A stretch of DNA of 64,000 nt from Salinimicrobium sediminis (GTDB taxonomy: Bacteria; Bacteroidota; Bacteroidia; Flavobacteriales; Flavobacteriaceae), in assembly GCF_900215295.1 (NCBI RefSeq), contig NZ_OCMF01000001.1, positions 372,001 to 436,000 of the forward strand, given 5' to 3'. The position numbers and the translations under genes were made by a program. The notes under the pieces are model-generated. The model searched no databases and was not told where the DNA came from. It worked only from the letters and a program-made list of their open reading frames with translations. Positions 16,124 through 23,587 of this stretch are shown here, piece after piece (the first letter of the stretch is position 1; every line of letters starts with the position of its first letter).

Positions 16124-17098
16124 ATGAACCAAACCAAACCTCCGGAATTCAAAACGCCTTTTGCCGAAGATGTTTTTAAAGGCCTCACCTCCTATCCAAA
16201 AAAGATAAGTTCAAAGTTCCTTTATGATGAGAAAGGAGATGAACTCTTTCAAAAGATCATGGACCTTCCGGAATATTACCTTACAGGAAAGGAATACCAG
16301 ATCCTTATGCGCAACCGGGAAGAAATAGGAAACGAATTTGCCTCTTTTGAAGGTTTTGATCTTATAGAACTTGGGGCAGGAGATGGGAAAAAGACCAAGG
16401 TGCTGCTAAGGCATTTTGAGGAAAAGAATTATGATTATAAATACCTTCCGGTAGATATAAGCAGAAATGTACTGGACCAGTTAAGCGAAAGCCTAGAACA
16501 GGAAATTCCCGGAGTGGAGGTCTCCCCGCAACAGGGTACCTATGCTATGGTTCTAAACCGCCTGGCAGATTACCGGGAACGCAAAAAGGTCATTTTATTC
16601 CTGGGTTCCAATATTGGAAATCTCACTCCCGAAGAAGCAGTAGCTTTCCTTAAGAAGATTGCTTCTGCCATGAATCCTGGAGACATGTTCTTTATGGGCG
16701 TGGATCAAAAGAAGGATCCGCAGGTGATCCTCGATGCGTATAATGACAAAGCCGGCGTGACCGAAGCTTTCAACAAGAACCTTCTGGTGAGGATGAACCG
16801 GGAACTGGAAGCAGATTTTGATCTTGATGCCTTCGTTCACTGGCCGCTGTACAACCCCGAGACCGGGGCGGCAAAAAGTTACCTGGTGAGTACCAAAGAA
16901 CATACGGTACAGATAAATGCTCTCAATCTGGAAGTTCATTTTCAGAAATGGGAAACCATTCATACCGAAGTCTCTCAAAAATATGATGACACCTCCATAG
17001 CCTGGCTGGCGGAAGAAGCAGGTCTTAAGCTCAGTCGCAGCTGGGCCGATAAAGAAAATACCTTTAAAAATTACCTTTTTCAAATCTCCCGAACATGA
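16124..17098 (+). CDS. egtD: L-histidine N-alpha-methyltransferase (EgtD-like)
   Basis: 324 residues, the full length of the EgtD family. It has YPKKISSKFLYDEKGDELF and the LPEYYLT segment at the N-terminus, the SAM-site IELGAGDGKKTKVLL (about 82-96), FLGSNIGNLTPEEA (site of the histidine-binding asparagine region) and the late TEVSQKY motif, matching the Glu-x-Ser pair that binds the amino group in the mycobacterial enzyme. It would trimethylate histidine to hercynine, the first step to ergothioneine. EgtB, the usual partner, is not adjacent. The next gene overlaps by four bases (ATGA). Confidence 0.9.
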   Translation: MNQTKPPEFKTPFAEDVFKGLTSYPKKISSKFLYDEKGDELFQKIMDLPEYYLTGKEYQILMRNREEIGNEFASFEGFDLIELGAGDGKKTKVLLRHFEEKNYDYKYLPVDISRNVLDQLSESLEQEIPGVEVSPQQGTYAMVLNRLADYRERKKVILFLGSNIGNLTPEEAVAFLKKIASAMNPGDMFFMGVDQKKDPQVILDAYNDKAGVTEAFNKNLLVRMNRELEADFDLDAFVHWPLYNPETGAAKSYLVSTKEHTVQINALNLEVHFQKWETIHTEVSQKYDDTSIAWLAEEAGLKLSRSWADKENTFKNYLFQISRT

Positions 17099-17376
17099 AA
17101 GCTATCTGGAATAATACCGTAATTGCCGAAAGCAACAACACCATAGAAGTAGAAGGAAATCAATATTTCCCTCCTGAAGCCATTAATTCAGAATTCTTTC
17201 AGTTAAGCGATAAACATACAGTCTGTAGCTGGAAAGGCAGAGCTTCCTATTTTCACTTGCAGGTGGGAGAAGAGAAAAATGGCGATGCCGCTTGGTTTTA
17301 CCCGCATCCAAAGGCTGAAGCTGAAAAAATTAAAAATTATGTAGCCTTCTGGAATGGTGTGGAAGTGAAAGAATAA
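17095..17376 (+). CDS. DUF427 family protein
   Basis: 93 residues, the typical single-domain size. The start overlaps the egtD stop as ATGA, so translation is likely coupled. Seen are the DUF427 features VIAESNNTIEVEGNQYFPPEAI and CSWKGRASYFHLQVG, then the AWFYPHPKAEAEKIKNYVAF end. The fold is a small beta barrel with unknown biochemical role. The overlap with egtD hints at a link to hercynine or ergothioneine metabolism, which is inference. Confidence 0.88.
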   Translation: MKAIWNNTVIAESNNTIEVEGNQYFPPEAINSEFFQLSDKHTVCSWKGRASYFHLQVGEEKNGDAAWFYPHPKAEAEKIKNYVAFWNGVEVKE

Positions 17377-17429
17377 TTTTGTAAATCGAAAAAAAGAACT
17401 AAGTTTACAATTCACAAAAGCAAGAACAA

Positions 17430-17507
17430 GTGATCTTCAATATCAACAATAATAATTTCAATAACAATCTGAATCGACTCAGGTTGCGGAAAGCTATTAT
17501 TGTATAA
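17430..17507 (+). CDS. asnA leader peptide 1 (asparagine-rich)
   Basis: A 25-residue frame from a GTG start, ending TAA: M-I-F-N-I, then four Asn, Phe, three Asn, Leu, Asn, then a basic stretch RLRLRK and AIIV. Nine of 25 residues are Asn. A stop codon ten codons before the GTG bounds the frame. It lies upstream of asparagine synthetase and is directly followed by an intrinsic terminator, the layout of an attenuation leader peptide. Its stop codon lies 24 bases before the terminator stem, so a ribosome finishing there would cover the end of the antiterminator strand. No functional peptide is expected; what matters is the rate of translation. Confidence 0.75.
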   Translation: MIFNINNNNFNNNLNRLRLRKAIIV

Positions 17508-17563
17508 CAAGATCCCTTAAACAATATTCAAAGCCTTTCCCACACCAGGAAAGGCTTTTTTTT
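17446..17563 (+). promoter_or_regulatory. Attenuator 1 of asnA (pause hairpin, antiterminator, terminator)
   Basis: Three pairings can be read directly. Pause hairpin: 17446-17454 (inside the Asn codons) with 17495-17503, 9 bp perfect. Antiterminator: GGAAAGCT at 17488-17495 with AGCCTTTCC at 17532-17540, 8 bp with one bulged C. Terminator: AAGCCTTTCC (17531-17540) with GGAAAGGCTT (17548-17557), 10 bp perfect, 7-base loop, eight T to 17563. The antiterminator uses the same strand as the terminator, so they exclude each other. A ribosome stalled at Asn codons would block the pause hairpin and favour the antiterminator. Confidence 0.75.
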
Positions 17564-17571
17564 ACACGCAT

Positions 17572-17688
17572 ATGAAACGACTGCAAAATAATAACATCAA
17601 TAATAATGGTCCGCCACCCGGGGGAAAGGAACTCTGTGCTTATAAGCCTGTTTCTTCCCGGAAGCAGGCTTTTTTATTTTTTTTTTAA
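17572..17688 (+). CDS. asnA leader peptide 2 (asparagine-rich, running through its terminator)
   Basis: Starts ATG nine bases after the T-run of attenuator 1. It reads M-K-R-L-Q, three Asn, Ile, three Asn, then G-P-P-P-G-G-K-E-L and on to a TAA inside the second T-run: 38 residues, six Asn. In contrast to leader 1 there is no stop before the terminator. The three prolines directly after the Asn block are a known kind of slow, EF-P-dependent sequence. A ribosome paused there would cover the antiterminator strand, which might replace the missing stop codon; this is inference. The effective coding part may be just the first 20 codons. Confidence 0.65.
   Translation: MKRLQNNNINNNGPPPGGKELCAYKPVSSRKQAFLFFF
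17622..17686 (+). promoter_or_regulatory. Attenuator 2 of asnA (antiterminator and terminator)
   Basis: Terminator: AAGCCTG (17644-17650) pairs with CAGGCTT (17665-17671), with an inner CTTC/GAAG stem beyond a TTT bulge, followed by a T-rich run of 17 bases to 17686. Alternative: 17622-17632 (GGGA, bulged A, AGGAAC) pairs with 17650-17659 (GTTTCTTCCC), 10 bp including one G-U. The two structures cannot form together. The 5' antiterminator strand lies 15 to 25 bases after the last Asn codon, so a ribosome stalled on Asn would leave it free. asnA starts 24 bases after the T-run. Confidence 0.65.
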
Positions 17689-17709
17689 ACAACATCTAAA
17701 ACTTAAAAC

Positions 17710-18732
17710 ATGAAAACAATTGCTCAACCCTTATCACAAAGATTAGCCGCAGAAGAAGCTGTGGATTTTTTAAAATCAACCTTTGAAAAACATCTTAAAT
17801 CAAAGCTTTCCCTTAGCAAAGTGGCCGCTCCCACTGTAGTGCTCCATGGCACCGGAATTAATGATGACCTTAACGGAATTGAACGCCCCGTAGGATTTCC
17901 CATTAAAGAGATGCAGGAACAACGCGCCGAGGTGGTGCAATCTCTTGCTAAATGGAAAAGGTTACGGCTAAGGGAATATGAATTGGAACCCGGCTCCGGA
18001 ATTGTGACGGATATGAAGGCGCTGCGCCCCGATGATGAGCTGGGGCCAATGCACTCTATTTCGGTAGACCAGTGGGACTGGGAAAAAGTGATGGCTCCTG
18101 AAGAAAGACATCTGGATTTCCTGAAACAACAGGTAAGCAGTATCTATGAAGCCATACTTACTACCGAAGCTGCCCTGGCTGCTCAATATCCTCTTATCTC
18201 TCCCATTCTTCCTTCGGAAATCACCTTTTTGCATACAGAAGAACTTCAACAAAAATATCCCCATCTTACGCCGAAACAAAGAGAAGACATGGCTGCCAGG
18301 GAATTTGGGGCTGTTTTTCTAATTGGGATAGGAGGGGAACTTGAAGGCGGAGAACCACACGACGGCCGGGCTCCCGACTATGATGACTGGAGCTCCCCAA
18401 CCTCTGCTACCACAAAAGGTCTCAACGGAGATATCCTGGTGTGGAACCCCGTGCTGGAAAAGGCTTTTGAACTCTCCTCCATGGGTATTCGCGTTGATGC
18501 TCCTGTTCTGGAAAAACAATTAAAAATCAGAAAAGCAGAAACAAGAAACGCACTTTTTTACCACAGCCAACTGCTGACAGGGAAACTTCCGCAAACCATT
18601 GGGGGCGGTATTGGACAGTCGCGGTTGAGCATGTTCCTGCTCAGGAAAAGACATATTGGAGAAGTACAGGTAAGCATCTGGCCGGAAGTGATGAGGCAGG
18701 AAATGCATTCTGAAGGAATATTTTTGTTGTAA
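17710..18732 (+). CDS. asnA: Aspartate-ammonia ligase (asparagine synthetase A)
   Basis: 340 residues, close to the 330 of E. coli AsnA. It is a class II aminoacyl-tRNA-synthetase-like fold: KVAAPTVVLHGTGINDDLNGIERPV, then IVTDMKALRPDDELGPMHSISVDQWDWEK, REFGAVFLIGIGGEL and the motif-3-like GGGIGQSRLSMFLLRKRHIGEVQ. It makes asparagine from aspartate, ammonia and ATP (to AMP and PPi). The 333-bp leader with two Asn-rich peptides and two terminators strongly suggests repression when charged tRNA-Asn is plentiful. It stands alone; a palindrome and a converging gene follow. Confidence 0.97.
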   Translation: MKTIAQPLSQRLAAEEAVDFLKSTFEKHLKSKLSLSKVAAPTVVLHGTGINDDLNGIERPVGFPIKEMQEQRAEVVQSLAKWKRLRLREYELEPGSGIVTDMKALRPDDELGPMHSISVDQWDWEKVMAPEERHLDFLKQQVSSIYEAILTTEAALAAQYPLISPILPSEITFLHTEELQQKYPHLTPKQREDMAAREFGAVFLIGIGGELEGGEPHDGRAPDYDDWSSPTSATTKGLNGDILVWNPVLEKAFELSSMGIRVDAPVLEKQLKIRKAETRNALFYHSQLLTGKLPQTIGGGIGQSRLSMFLLRKRHIGEVQVSIWPEVMRQEMHSEGIFLL

Positions 18733-18814
18733 TAGTTAAGAAAAAGAGGTTTCAACATTTCGTATCCACCTTACAGCCTGATGATGATCCAGGCCCGATT
18801 AGATCTGCTGCAAA

Positions 18815-18847
18815 AGACCTCCCAGGTTTTGGAAACCTGGGAGGTCT
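18815..18847. repeat. 15-bp perfect palindrome, probable two-way terminator
   Basis: AGACCTCCCAGGTTT and its exact complement with a 3-base loop, between two converging genes. It is A-rich on the left, so it may work as a terminator for the minus-strand gene. It shares the CCAGGTTT/AAACCTGG type of core with other palindromes of the window. Confidence 0.75.
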
Positions 18848-18883
18848 GCTTATTCGGGTTTATCCTGAAGGACCAAAATTGAA

Positions 18884-19963
18884 CTAGTTTATGTTTTTGA
18901 GCAACTTTTCAAGATCGGCTACAGAATTGAAATAGTTAAAACTAACCCTGATTCCATCTCCCCTCATGGAACAAAGGATCTTATTGCTCCGCAGCTTTTG
19001 AAAAAGCTTTTCATCACCTTTGATATTAAAGATGGAAGAATGCAATTTCCGGTTCACTACGGCAGGCTCCAAAAGGTTAAGTTCAGAAAGTTCTTTTTTA
19101 GCAACTGCCGCCAGGTCTTTGATCCTGAGCTCTATTTCATCCATTCCTGTGTTGTTAATCAAATCAATAGCGGTTTTTAAACTTCCGAAGTTGAGCGTGT
19201 CCAGGTGACCGGGCTCAAACTTACCGATAAAACTGCCCTTATGCGGCTTGTTCTTACCCTGAAGATCTTTTAGCTCCAGCCCTTTTGGAGCAATTTTCTC
19301 CTGCATATGTTCTTTAAAGAGAAAGAAAGCATTTCCATAGCCGGCATTGAGCCACTTATATGCACTGGCCCCAAGTACATCCAAAGCTGAAGCTTCAAAA
19401 TTAAATTTTTCGGTTCCGCAATACTGGGTACCATCAGCAAAAAGCAGCAGTTCCGGGTATTGTTCCTTCAGCTTCAGAAGGAAATCGGGATCTATTTTTA
19501 TTCCGTTGATGTACTGTACCAGGCTAAAAGCGAAAATATCTGGTTTGTGCTTTTCTACTGCTTCAGCAATATTTTCTTCCAGGTTTCCATCGATTTCTGC
19601 ATAGCAGATTTTAAATCCGCGGGATTCCACTGCCCAGTTTACCGAAGGATAATCATTCCGCAGCAAAAGCACCTTTTTAGAAGCCTCCATGCCTTCCATG
19701 AGCAGGTTAAAACCATAGGAAAAATTAGGAGTGAGCGCGACCCTGTTGGCGGCACAGCCAAAAAGAGCACCAACAGCTTTCCGCGTCTTCAGGAAAAGCT
19801 CATCCCGTTTCTCCCTAAACAAACTGCCCCCTACCAGGAAATCGAGATCATGATCCTGCCGGAATTCCAAAACATCATCAGACAAAAGTCCGGAAGCAGC
19901 TGTATTGAGATAGGTATATTGTTCCAGGAGTGGGAACTGTTTCTTAAAATTCTTCATGTTCAT
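18884..19963 (-). CDS. Aminotransferase class V / cysteine desulfurase-like PLP enzyme
   Basis: 359 residues. PLP-fold features: YTYLNTAASGLLSDDVLEF near the N-terminus, ALTPNFSYGFNLLMEG (phosphate cup), FADGTQYCGT (aspartate contacting the pyridine nitrogen), and the Schiff-base lysine in LGASAYKWLNAGYGNAFF (about residue 204). The closest groups are isopenicillin-N-epimerase-like and NifS-like proteins; the catalytic cysteine loop of true cysteine desulfurases is not obvious, so the substrate is open. The start may be either of the first two methionines (residue 1 or 3). Divergent from the 2TM-folA unit. Confidence 0.85.
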   Translation of the reverse strand: MNMKNFKKQFPLLEQYTYLNTAASGLLSDDVLEFRQDHDLDFLVGGSLFREKRDELFLKTRKAVGALFGCAANRVALTPNFSYGFNLLMEGMEASKKVLLLRNDYPSVNWAVESRGFKICYAEIDGNLEENIAEAVEKHKPDIFAFSLVQYINGIKIDPDFLLKLKEQYPELLLFADGTQYCGTEKFNFEASALDVLGASAYKWLNAGYGNAFFLFKEHMQEKIAPKGLELKDLQGKNKPHKGSFIGKFEPGHLDTLNFGSLKTAIDLINNTGMDEIELRIKDLAAVAKKELSELNLLEPAVVNRKLHSSIFNIKGDEKLFQKLRSNKILCSMRGDGIRVSFNYFNSVADLEKLLKNIN

Positions 19964-19986
19964 GAAATATTCCGACGGAAAATCGA

Positions 19987-19994
19987 TAAATTTG
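19987..19994 (+). promoter_or_regulatory. -7 element of the 2TM-folA operon
   Basis: TAAATTTG matches the consensus exactly, 26 bases before the start codon. No good -33 element is seen. Confidence 0.45.
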
Positions 19995-20020
19995 AGATGT
20001 ATCTCTAAAATACAGTAAAA

Positions 20021-20470
20021 ATGGCCTCAAAAAGCAATACTTCGTCAAAAATTGATCACGAACAGCGCAGGTTAATCGAACGCGCCCAGGCCAGGGCGAG
20101 GCAAAAAAAGAGGCTTTATCAGCATTTTATCGTGTTCCTGCTGGGTTCTGTGGTGTTAATTCTACTTAATGTCATTTTTGAAATTGGAAGAGACATCAAT
20201 CCTTTTGGAATTGACTGGTTCGTATGGGCGATCATTTTCTGGGCGGCCATACTTTTGATCCATGTCTTCAATGTGTTTATCACTAATAAATTCTTTGGAA
20301 AAGACTGGGAAAATGAGCAGGTAGAACGCCTGGTTGCAAAGCAGGAACACAAGATCGCAGAGCTTCAAAAGCAGGTAGAAAGAGAGCACCCACTCCCAAA
20401 AAAGAATGAACCTTACATTCCGCCAACCACTCCCCGACCTATTGACCCTGACAGACCGATAAACTCCTAG
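20021..20470 (+). CDS. 2TM domain-containing membrane protein
   Basis: 149 residues. A charged N-terminus (RRLIERAQARARQKKRLYQH) leads into two membrane helices (about residues 37-55 and 65-87) separated by a short loop with GIDWF. Then come a basic, partly coiled region and a proline-rich tail (PPTTPRPIDPDRP). This is the Bacteroidota 2TM domain, sometimes fused to LytTR-type or histidine kinase domains; alone, its role is unknown. folA starts three bases after its stop, so it is the first gene of an operon. Confidence 0.88.
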   Translation: MASKSNTSSKIDHEQRRLIERAQARARQKKRLYQHFIVFLLGSVVLILLNVIFEIGRDINPFGIDWFVWAIIFWAAILLIHVFNVFITNKFFGKDWENEQVERLVAKQEHKIAELQKQVEREHPLPKKNEPYIPPTTPRPIDPDRPINS

Positions 20471-20473
20471 AAA

Positions 20474-20968
20474 ATGGGAAAAGTAACTCTTATTGCCGCC
20501 GCAGGCGAGAACAATGAACTGGGAAAGGACAAGGACCTCGTTTGGCACTTGCCCGATGATTTTAAAAGGTTTAAAAGTCTCACTACAGGACATGCTATAA
20601 TTATGGGCCGCAAAACTTTTGAAACCTTTCCCAATTTGCTGCCTAACCGAAAACATATCATCATCACCCGAAAAGAGGATTATACTCCTCAGGGTGCCGT
20701 TGTAGTGCATTCGCTTGAAGATGCGCTTAAAGTGGCTAAAGATGATCCACAGCCTTTCGTGATTGGCGGCGGGGAGATCTACAAACTTTCCATGGAAAAG
20801 GCAGACGCTATAGAGCTTACCCGCGTTCATGGCAGCTTTGATGCAGATACTTTTTTTCCTGAAATTGATGAAAAGGAATGGGAGTTGGTTTCCCAGGAAG
20901 AACATCCTGCAGACGAGCGCCATAAATATGCCTTTACTTACCTAACCTATGAGCGTGCAAAGAGATGA
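20474..20968 (+). CDS. folA: Dihydrofolate reductase
   Basis: 164 residues, standard chromosomal size. Features: IAAAGENNELGKDKDLVWHLPDD with the WHLPDDFKRFK active-site stretch (acidic residue at about 29), HAIIMGRKTFETFP for NADPH binding, and FVIGGGEIYKL. It reduces dihydrofolate to tetrahydrofolate, needed after the ThyA reaction encoded 6 kb upstream. The next gene begins 20 bases before its stop, so translation is probably coupled. Confidence 0.97.
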   Translation: MGKVTLIAAAGENNELGKDKDLVWHLPDDFKRFKSLTTGHAIIMGRKTFETFPNLLPNRKHIIITRKEDYTPQGAVVVHSLEDALKVAKDDPQPFVIGGGEIYKLSMEKADAIELTRVHGSFDADTFFPEIDEKEWELVSQEEHPADERHKYAFTYLTYERAKR

Positions 20969-21809
20969 GCAGCTTATATATGATCTCGAAAATTCCCTTG
21001 GTTTCAAGGTAAAATCTTTCAGCTCTCTCGCCGGCGGCAGCATCAACAGGGTTTATTTACTGAATACTTCGGAAGGAAAAAGAGTGATCAAGATCAATGC
21101 TGCAGAAAAATTTCCCGGCATGTTCGCAGCGGAAAAAGCAGGTCTCGAAACTCTTAAAAATGCTGAAGCCTTTGACATTCCTGAAACCTATAGTAGTGCT
21201 GAAGCGAATGGACTATCCTTCCTGTTGCTGGAATACAAAAAAGAAGGGGCTCAAAAACCTGATTTTTGGAAGGTATTCGGGAAACAGCTGGCAAATTTAC
21301 ACAGGAACACTTCTGAAGCCTTCGGATTTTCATCCAACAATTATATCGGCAGCCTGCCACAGTACAATGACCATAGGGAAACCGCTGCCGATTTTTATAT
21401 TAGTCAGAGGTTAGAACCACAGGTGAAAATGACTTCCAAAAATGGTTTTTCATTAGGGAACCTTTCAGGCTTTTACAGGAATGTTTTAAAAGCAATTCCG
21501 CAGGAACCTCCGGCCTTGTTACATGGGGATCTGTGGAGCGGCAATTATCTAATCAATATAGACGGATTGCCATGCCTGATCGATCCTGCAGTATGTTATG
21601 GACCACGGGAGATGGATTTGGCGATGATGAAGCTGTTTGGAGGATTTCCGGGAGAGGTTTTCGAGGAGTATGAGGCGAACTTTCCGTTGCAGCCGGAATG
21701 GCAGGAAAGGATTGGCCTCTGGCAACTTTATTACCTCCTGGTCCACCTCAACATTTTTGGCCGCAGCTATTTTCCGCAGGTAAAGGAAATAATTCTGCGC
21801 TTTTCATAA
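20949..21809 (+). CDS. Fructosamine kinase family protein
   Basis: 286 residues. It has an aminoglycoside-phosphotransferase-like fold: GGSINRVYLL (P-loop-like), a kinase lysine in RVIKINAAEKFPGMFAAE, the FGFSSNNYIGSLPQ block typical of fructosamine-3-kinases, the catalytic LLHGDLWSGNYL loop and LIDPAVCYGPREMDLAM (Mg-binding aspartate). Members phosphorylate ketosamines on glycated proteins or free amines and so start deglycation. The start overlaps folA in another frame; the upstream frame contains no other start. Substrate is inferred from family only. Confidence 0.92.
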   Translation: MSVQRDEQLIYDLENSLGFKVKSFSSLAGGSINRVYLLNTSEGKRVIKINAAEKFPGMFAAEKAGLETLKNAEAFDIPETYSSAEANGLSFLLLEYKKEGAQKPDFWKVFGKQLANLHRNTSEAFGFSSNNYIGSLPQYNDHRETAADFYISQRLEPQVKMTSKNGFSLGNLSGFYRNVLKAIPQEPPALLHGDLWSGNYLINIDGLPCLIDPAVCYGPREMDLAMMKLFGGFPGEVFEEYEANFPLQPEWQERIGLWQLYYLLVHLNIFGRSYFPQVKEIILRFS

Positions 21810-21901
21810 TCTTAACAGGCTTTCCCGTTGTTTTAGGAGTTCTTTAGTGGAAGAGCATGCTCAATTAATTTATATTTAAGTAGTTAAATAAAAAAACAGC
21901 T

Positions 21902-22402
21902 ATGAGCACAGAAAATTTGAATAAAGAAGAATCCTGGGACAGACTAAGAGATATGGTTGATGACATTAAGGTTGCCATGATGGTAACCGGTCTTGAGAAA
22001 AGACCTATCAATGCCGTTCCCATGAGGACTAAAAAAGTTGACGATAAAGGAAATATTTGGTTCGTAAGTATGGCCCATAGTGACCATAACAAGGACCTGC
22101 AAATCAATGGAGACATACATTTATTATACAGTGCTCCAGATGACAACGAATTTCTCACTGTTTATGGCCAGGCAGAGATCACCAAAGACAAGTCTGTTCT
22201 TAAAGATCTCTACAGCGCCACTTCAGATAACTGGTTTGACGGTGTAGATGACCCAAATCTTACCGCTATAAAAGTAAAACCGGCAGAGGCTTACTATTGG
22301 GATTCCAAGACTAACAAATATGTCACTTTACTAAAGATGGGGATAGGAGCCCTCACAGGCGAAAACCAGGATGTTGGTGAAAAAGGAAAATTAAATTTAT
22401 AA
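21902..22402 (+). CDS. Pyridoxamine 5'-phosphate oxidase-fold general stress protein
   Basis: 166 residues. A split beta-barrel of the general stress protein 26 type, with ESWDRLRDMVDDIKVAMMVT at the start, the middle GNIWFVSMAHSDHNKDLQ and the VYGQAEITKDKS block, then WFDGVDDPNLTAIKVKP. These proteins bind FMN or related cofactors, and many have no known substrate. A terminator follows, so it is a single-gene unit. Confidence 0.88.
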   Translation: MSTENLNKEESWDRLRDMVDDIKVAMMVTGLEKRPINAVPMRTKKVDDKGNIWFVSMAHSDHNKDLQINGDIHLLYSAPDDNEFLTVYGQAEITKDKSVLKDLYSATSDNWFDGVDDPNLTAIKVKPAEAYYWDSKTNKYVTLLKMGIGALTGENQDVGEKGKLNL

Positions 22403-22420
22403 GCGTTTTACCCGCCCCGG

Positions 22421-22454
22421 AAACCTTACAGCACAAACCTGTAAGGTTTTTTTA
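22421..22454 (+). terminator. Intrinsic terminator after the stress protein gene
   Basis: 11-bp perfect stem AAACCTTACAG/CTGTAAGGTTT, 7-base loop, seven T. It also belongs to the AACCT/AGGTT palindrome family. Confidence 0.85.
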
Positions 22455-22460
22455 TTTTCT

Positions 22461-22468
22461 TAATTTTG
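22461..22468 (+). promoter_or_regulatory. -7 element of fabD
   Basis: TAATTTTG fits TAnnTTTG, 18 bases before the ATG. It begins only seven bases after the preceding terminator's T-run. Confidence 0.45.
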
Positions 22469-22486
22469 CAATTCTAAACCAAACAT

Positions 22487-23368
22487 ATGAAAGCATATAT
22501 TTTTCCCGGACAAGGCGCTCAATTTGTAGGCATGGGTAAAGATCTTTACGACAGCTCTCCCCTTGCTAAAGAATTATTTGAACGAGCAAACGAGATTCTC
22601 GGATTTTCCATAACCACGGTGATGTTTGAAGGAACAGATGAAGACCTTAAACGTACCAAAGTGACGCAGCCGGCGATTTTTCTACATTCGGTGATCCTTT
22701 CGAAAGTTTTAGGAGATTCATTTAAACCTGATATGGTAGCCGGGCATTCCCTTGGGGAAATATCGGCACTGGTAGCAAATGGTGTTTTAGAATTTGAAGA
22801 TGCTTTAAAACTGGTTTCCAAAAGAGCCCTGGCAATGCAAAAAGCCTGTGAGCTGGAAGAATCAACGATGGCTGCCGTGTTAGGACTGGAAGATGAAATG
22901 GTAGAAGCAGTTTGCGCCGACATAAAAGGAACTGTGGTAGCTGCAAATTATAATTGCCCGGGACAACTGGTCATTTCAGGAGATGTTTTAGCGGTGGAAA
23001 AAGCCTGTGAAGAGCTAAAAGAAAGAGGAGCCCGCAGGGCGATGGTTCTTCCTGTAGGTGGCGCTTTCCATTCCCCCCTTATGGAGCCGGCAAGGGAAGA
23101 ACTTGCAGCAGCAATTAAGGAAACAGAATTCCGTACACCCCTTTGCCCCATTTATCAAAATGTCTCCACCTTCGCGGTTACAGACCCTGCTGAAATAAAG
23201 AAAAACCTCATCTTCCAATTGACCGCACCTGTAAAATGGACACAGAGCGTACAGAACATGATCAAAGACGGTGCTACAGAGTTTATTGAAGTTGGCCCAG
23301 GAAAGGTTTTACAAGGTTTGGTAAAGAAGATCGACAGAAATGCGCAGGTAAGTTCTGCTGAATTTTAG
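22487..23368 (+). CDS. fabD: [Acyl-carrier-protein] S-malonyltransferase
   Basis: 293 residues. FPGQGAQFVGMG at the N-terminus, the nucleophile serine in VAGHSLGEISALV (about residue 89), the arginine contacting malonate in SKRALAMQKAC, and the histidine of GGAFHSPLM are all in place. It moves malonyl from CoA to ACP for fatty acid synthesis. The other fab genes are not nearby. Cytoplasmic. Confidence 0.97.
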   Translation: MKAYIFPGQGAQFVGMGKDLYDSSPLAKELFERANEILGFSITTVMFEGTDEDLKRTKVTQPAIFLHSVILSKVLGDSFKPDMVAGHSLGEISALVANGVLEFEDALKLVSKRALAMQKACELEESTMAAVLGLEDEMVEAVCADIKGTVVAANYNCPGQLVISGDVLAVEKACEELKERGARRAMVLPVGGAFHSPLMEPAREELAAAIKETEFRTPLCPIYQNVSTFAVTDPAEIKKNLIFQLTAPVKWTQSVQNMIKDGATEFIEVGPGKVLQGLVKKIDRNAQVSSAEF

Positions 23369-23481
23369 AATTTATAAACTACAGTATTATAGGACAACAA
23401 AGATTTTTTTTGAGAATCAGGTAAAAATCTGCAGATTCGGTATAAGGTTTAAACGTTTTCAAATAGGAAAAGGTTTTTTCC

Positions 23482-23489
23482 TATATTTG
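23482..23489 (+). promoter_or_regulatory. -7 element of the MG2/plug-domain gene
   Basis: TATATTTG matches the consensus, about 98 bases before the start. The leader contains a small ACCGG/CCGGT hairpin and a six-codon frame without clear meaning. Confidence 0.4.
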
Positions 23490-23587
23490 GAACAACTATG
23501 AAGTACCGGTTAGAATAACTCCGGTCTTCAAGATTAATCTCTCGTCTATTTCGGCCTCCCTACTTTCCGGAATATTAACTTTACTGC

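Noticed and set aside
17430-17563. A metabolite riboswitch upstream of asnA
   Set aside because: No long conserved aptamer-like fold is visible; the pairings involve the coding part of the short frame, which fits ribosome control better.
17430-17688. Asn-rich frames as mere A/T-rich low-complexity sequence
   Set aside because: Considered because AAT is favoured by composition, but both have start codons, both are followed by strong terminators with competing pairings, and the downstream gene makes asparagine. Chance is an unlikely explanation.
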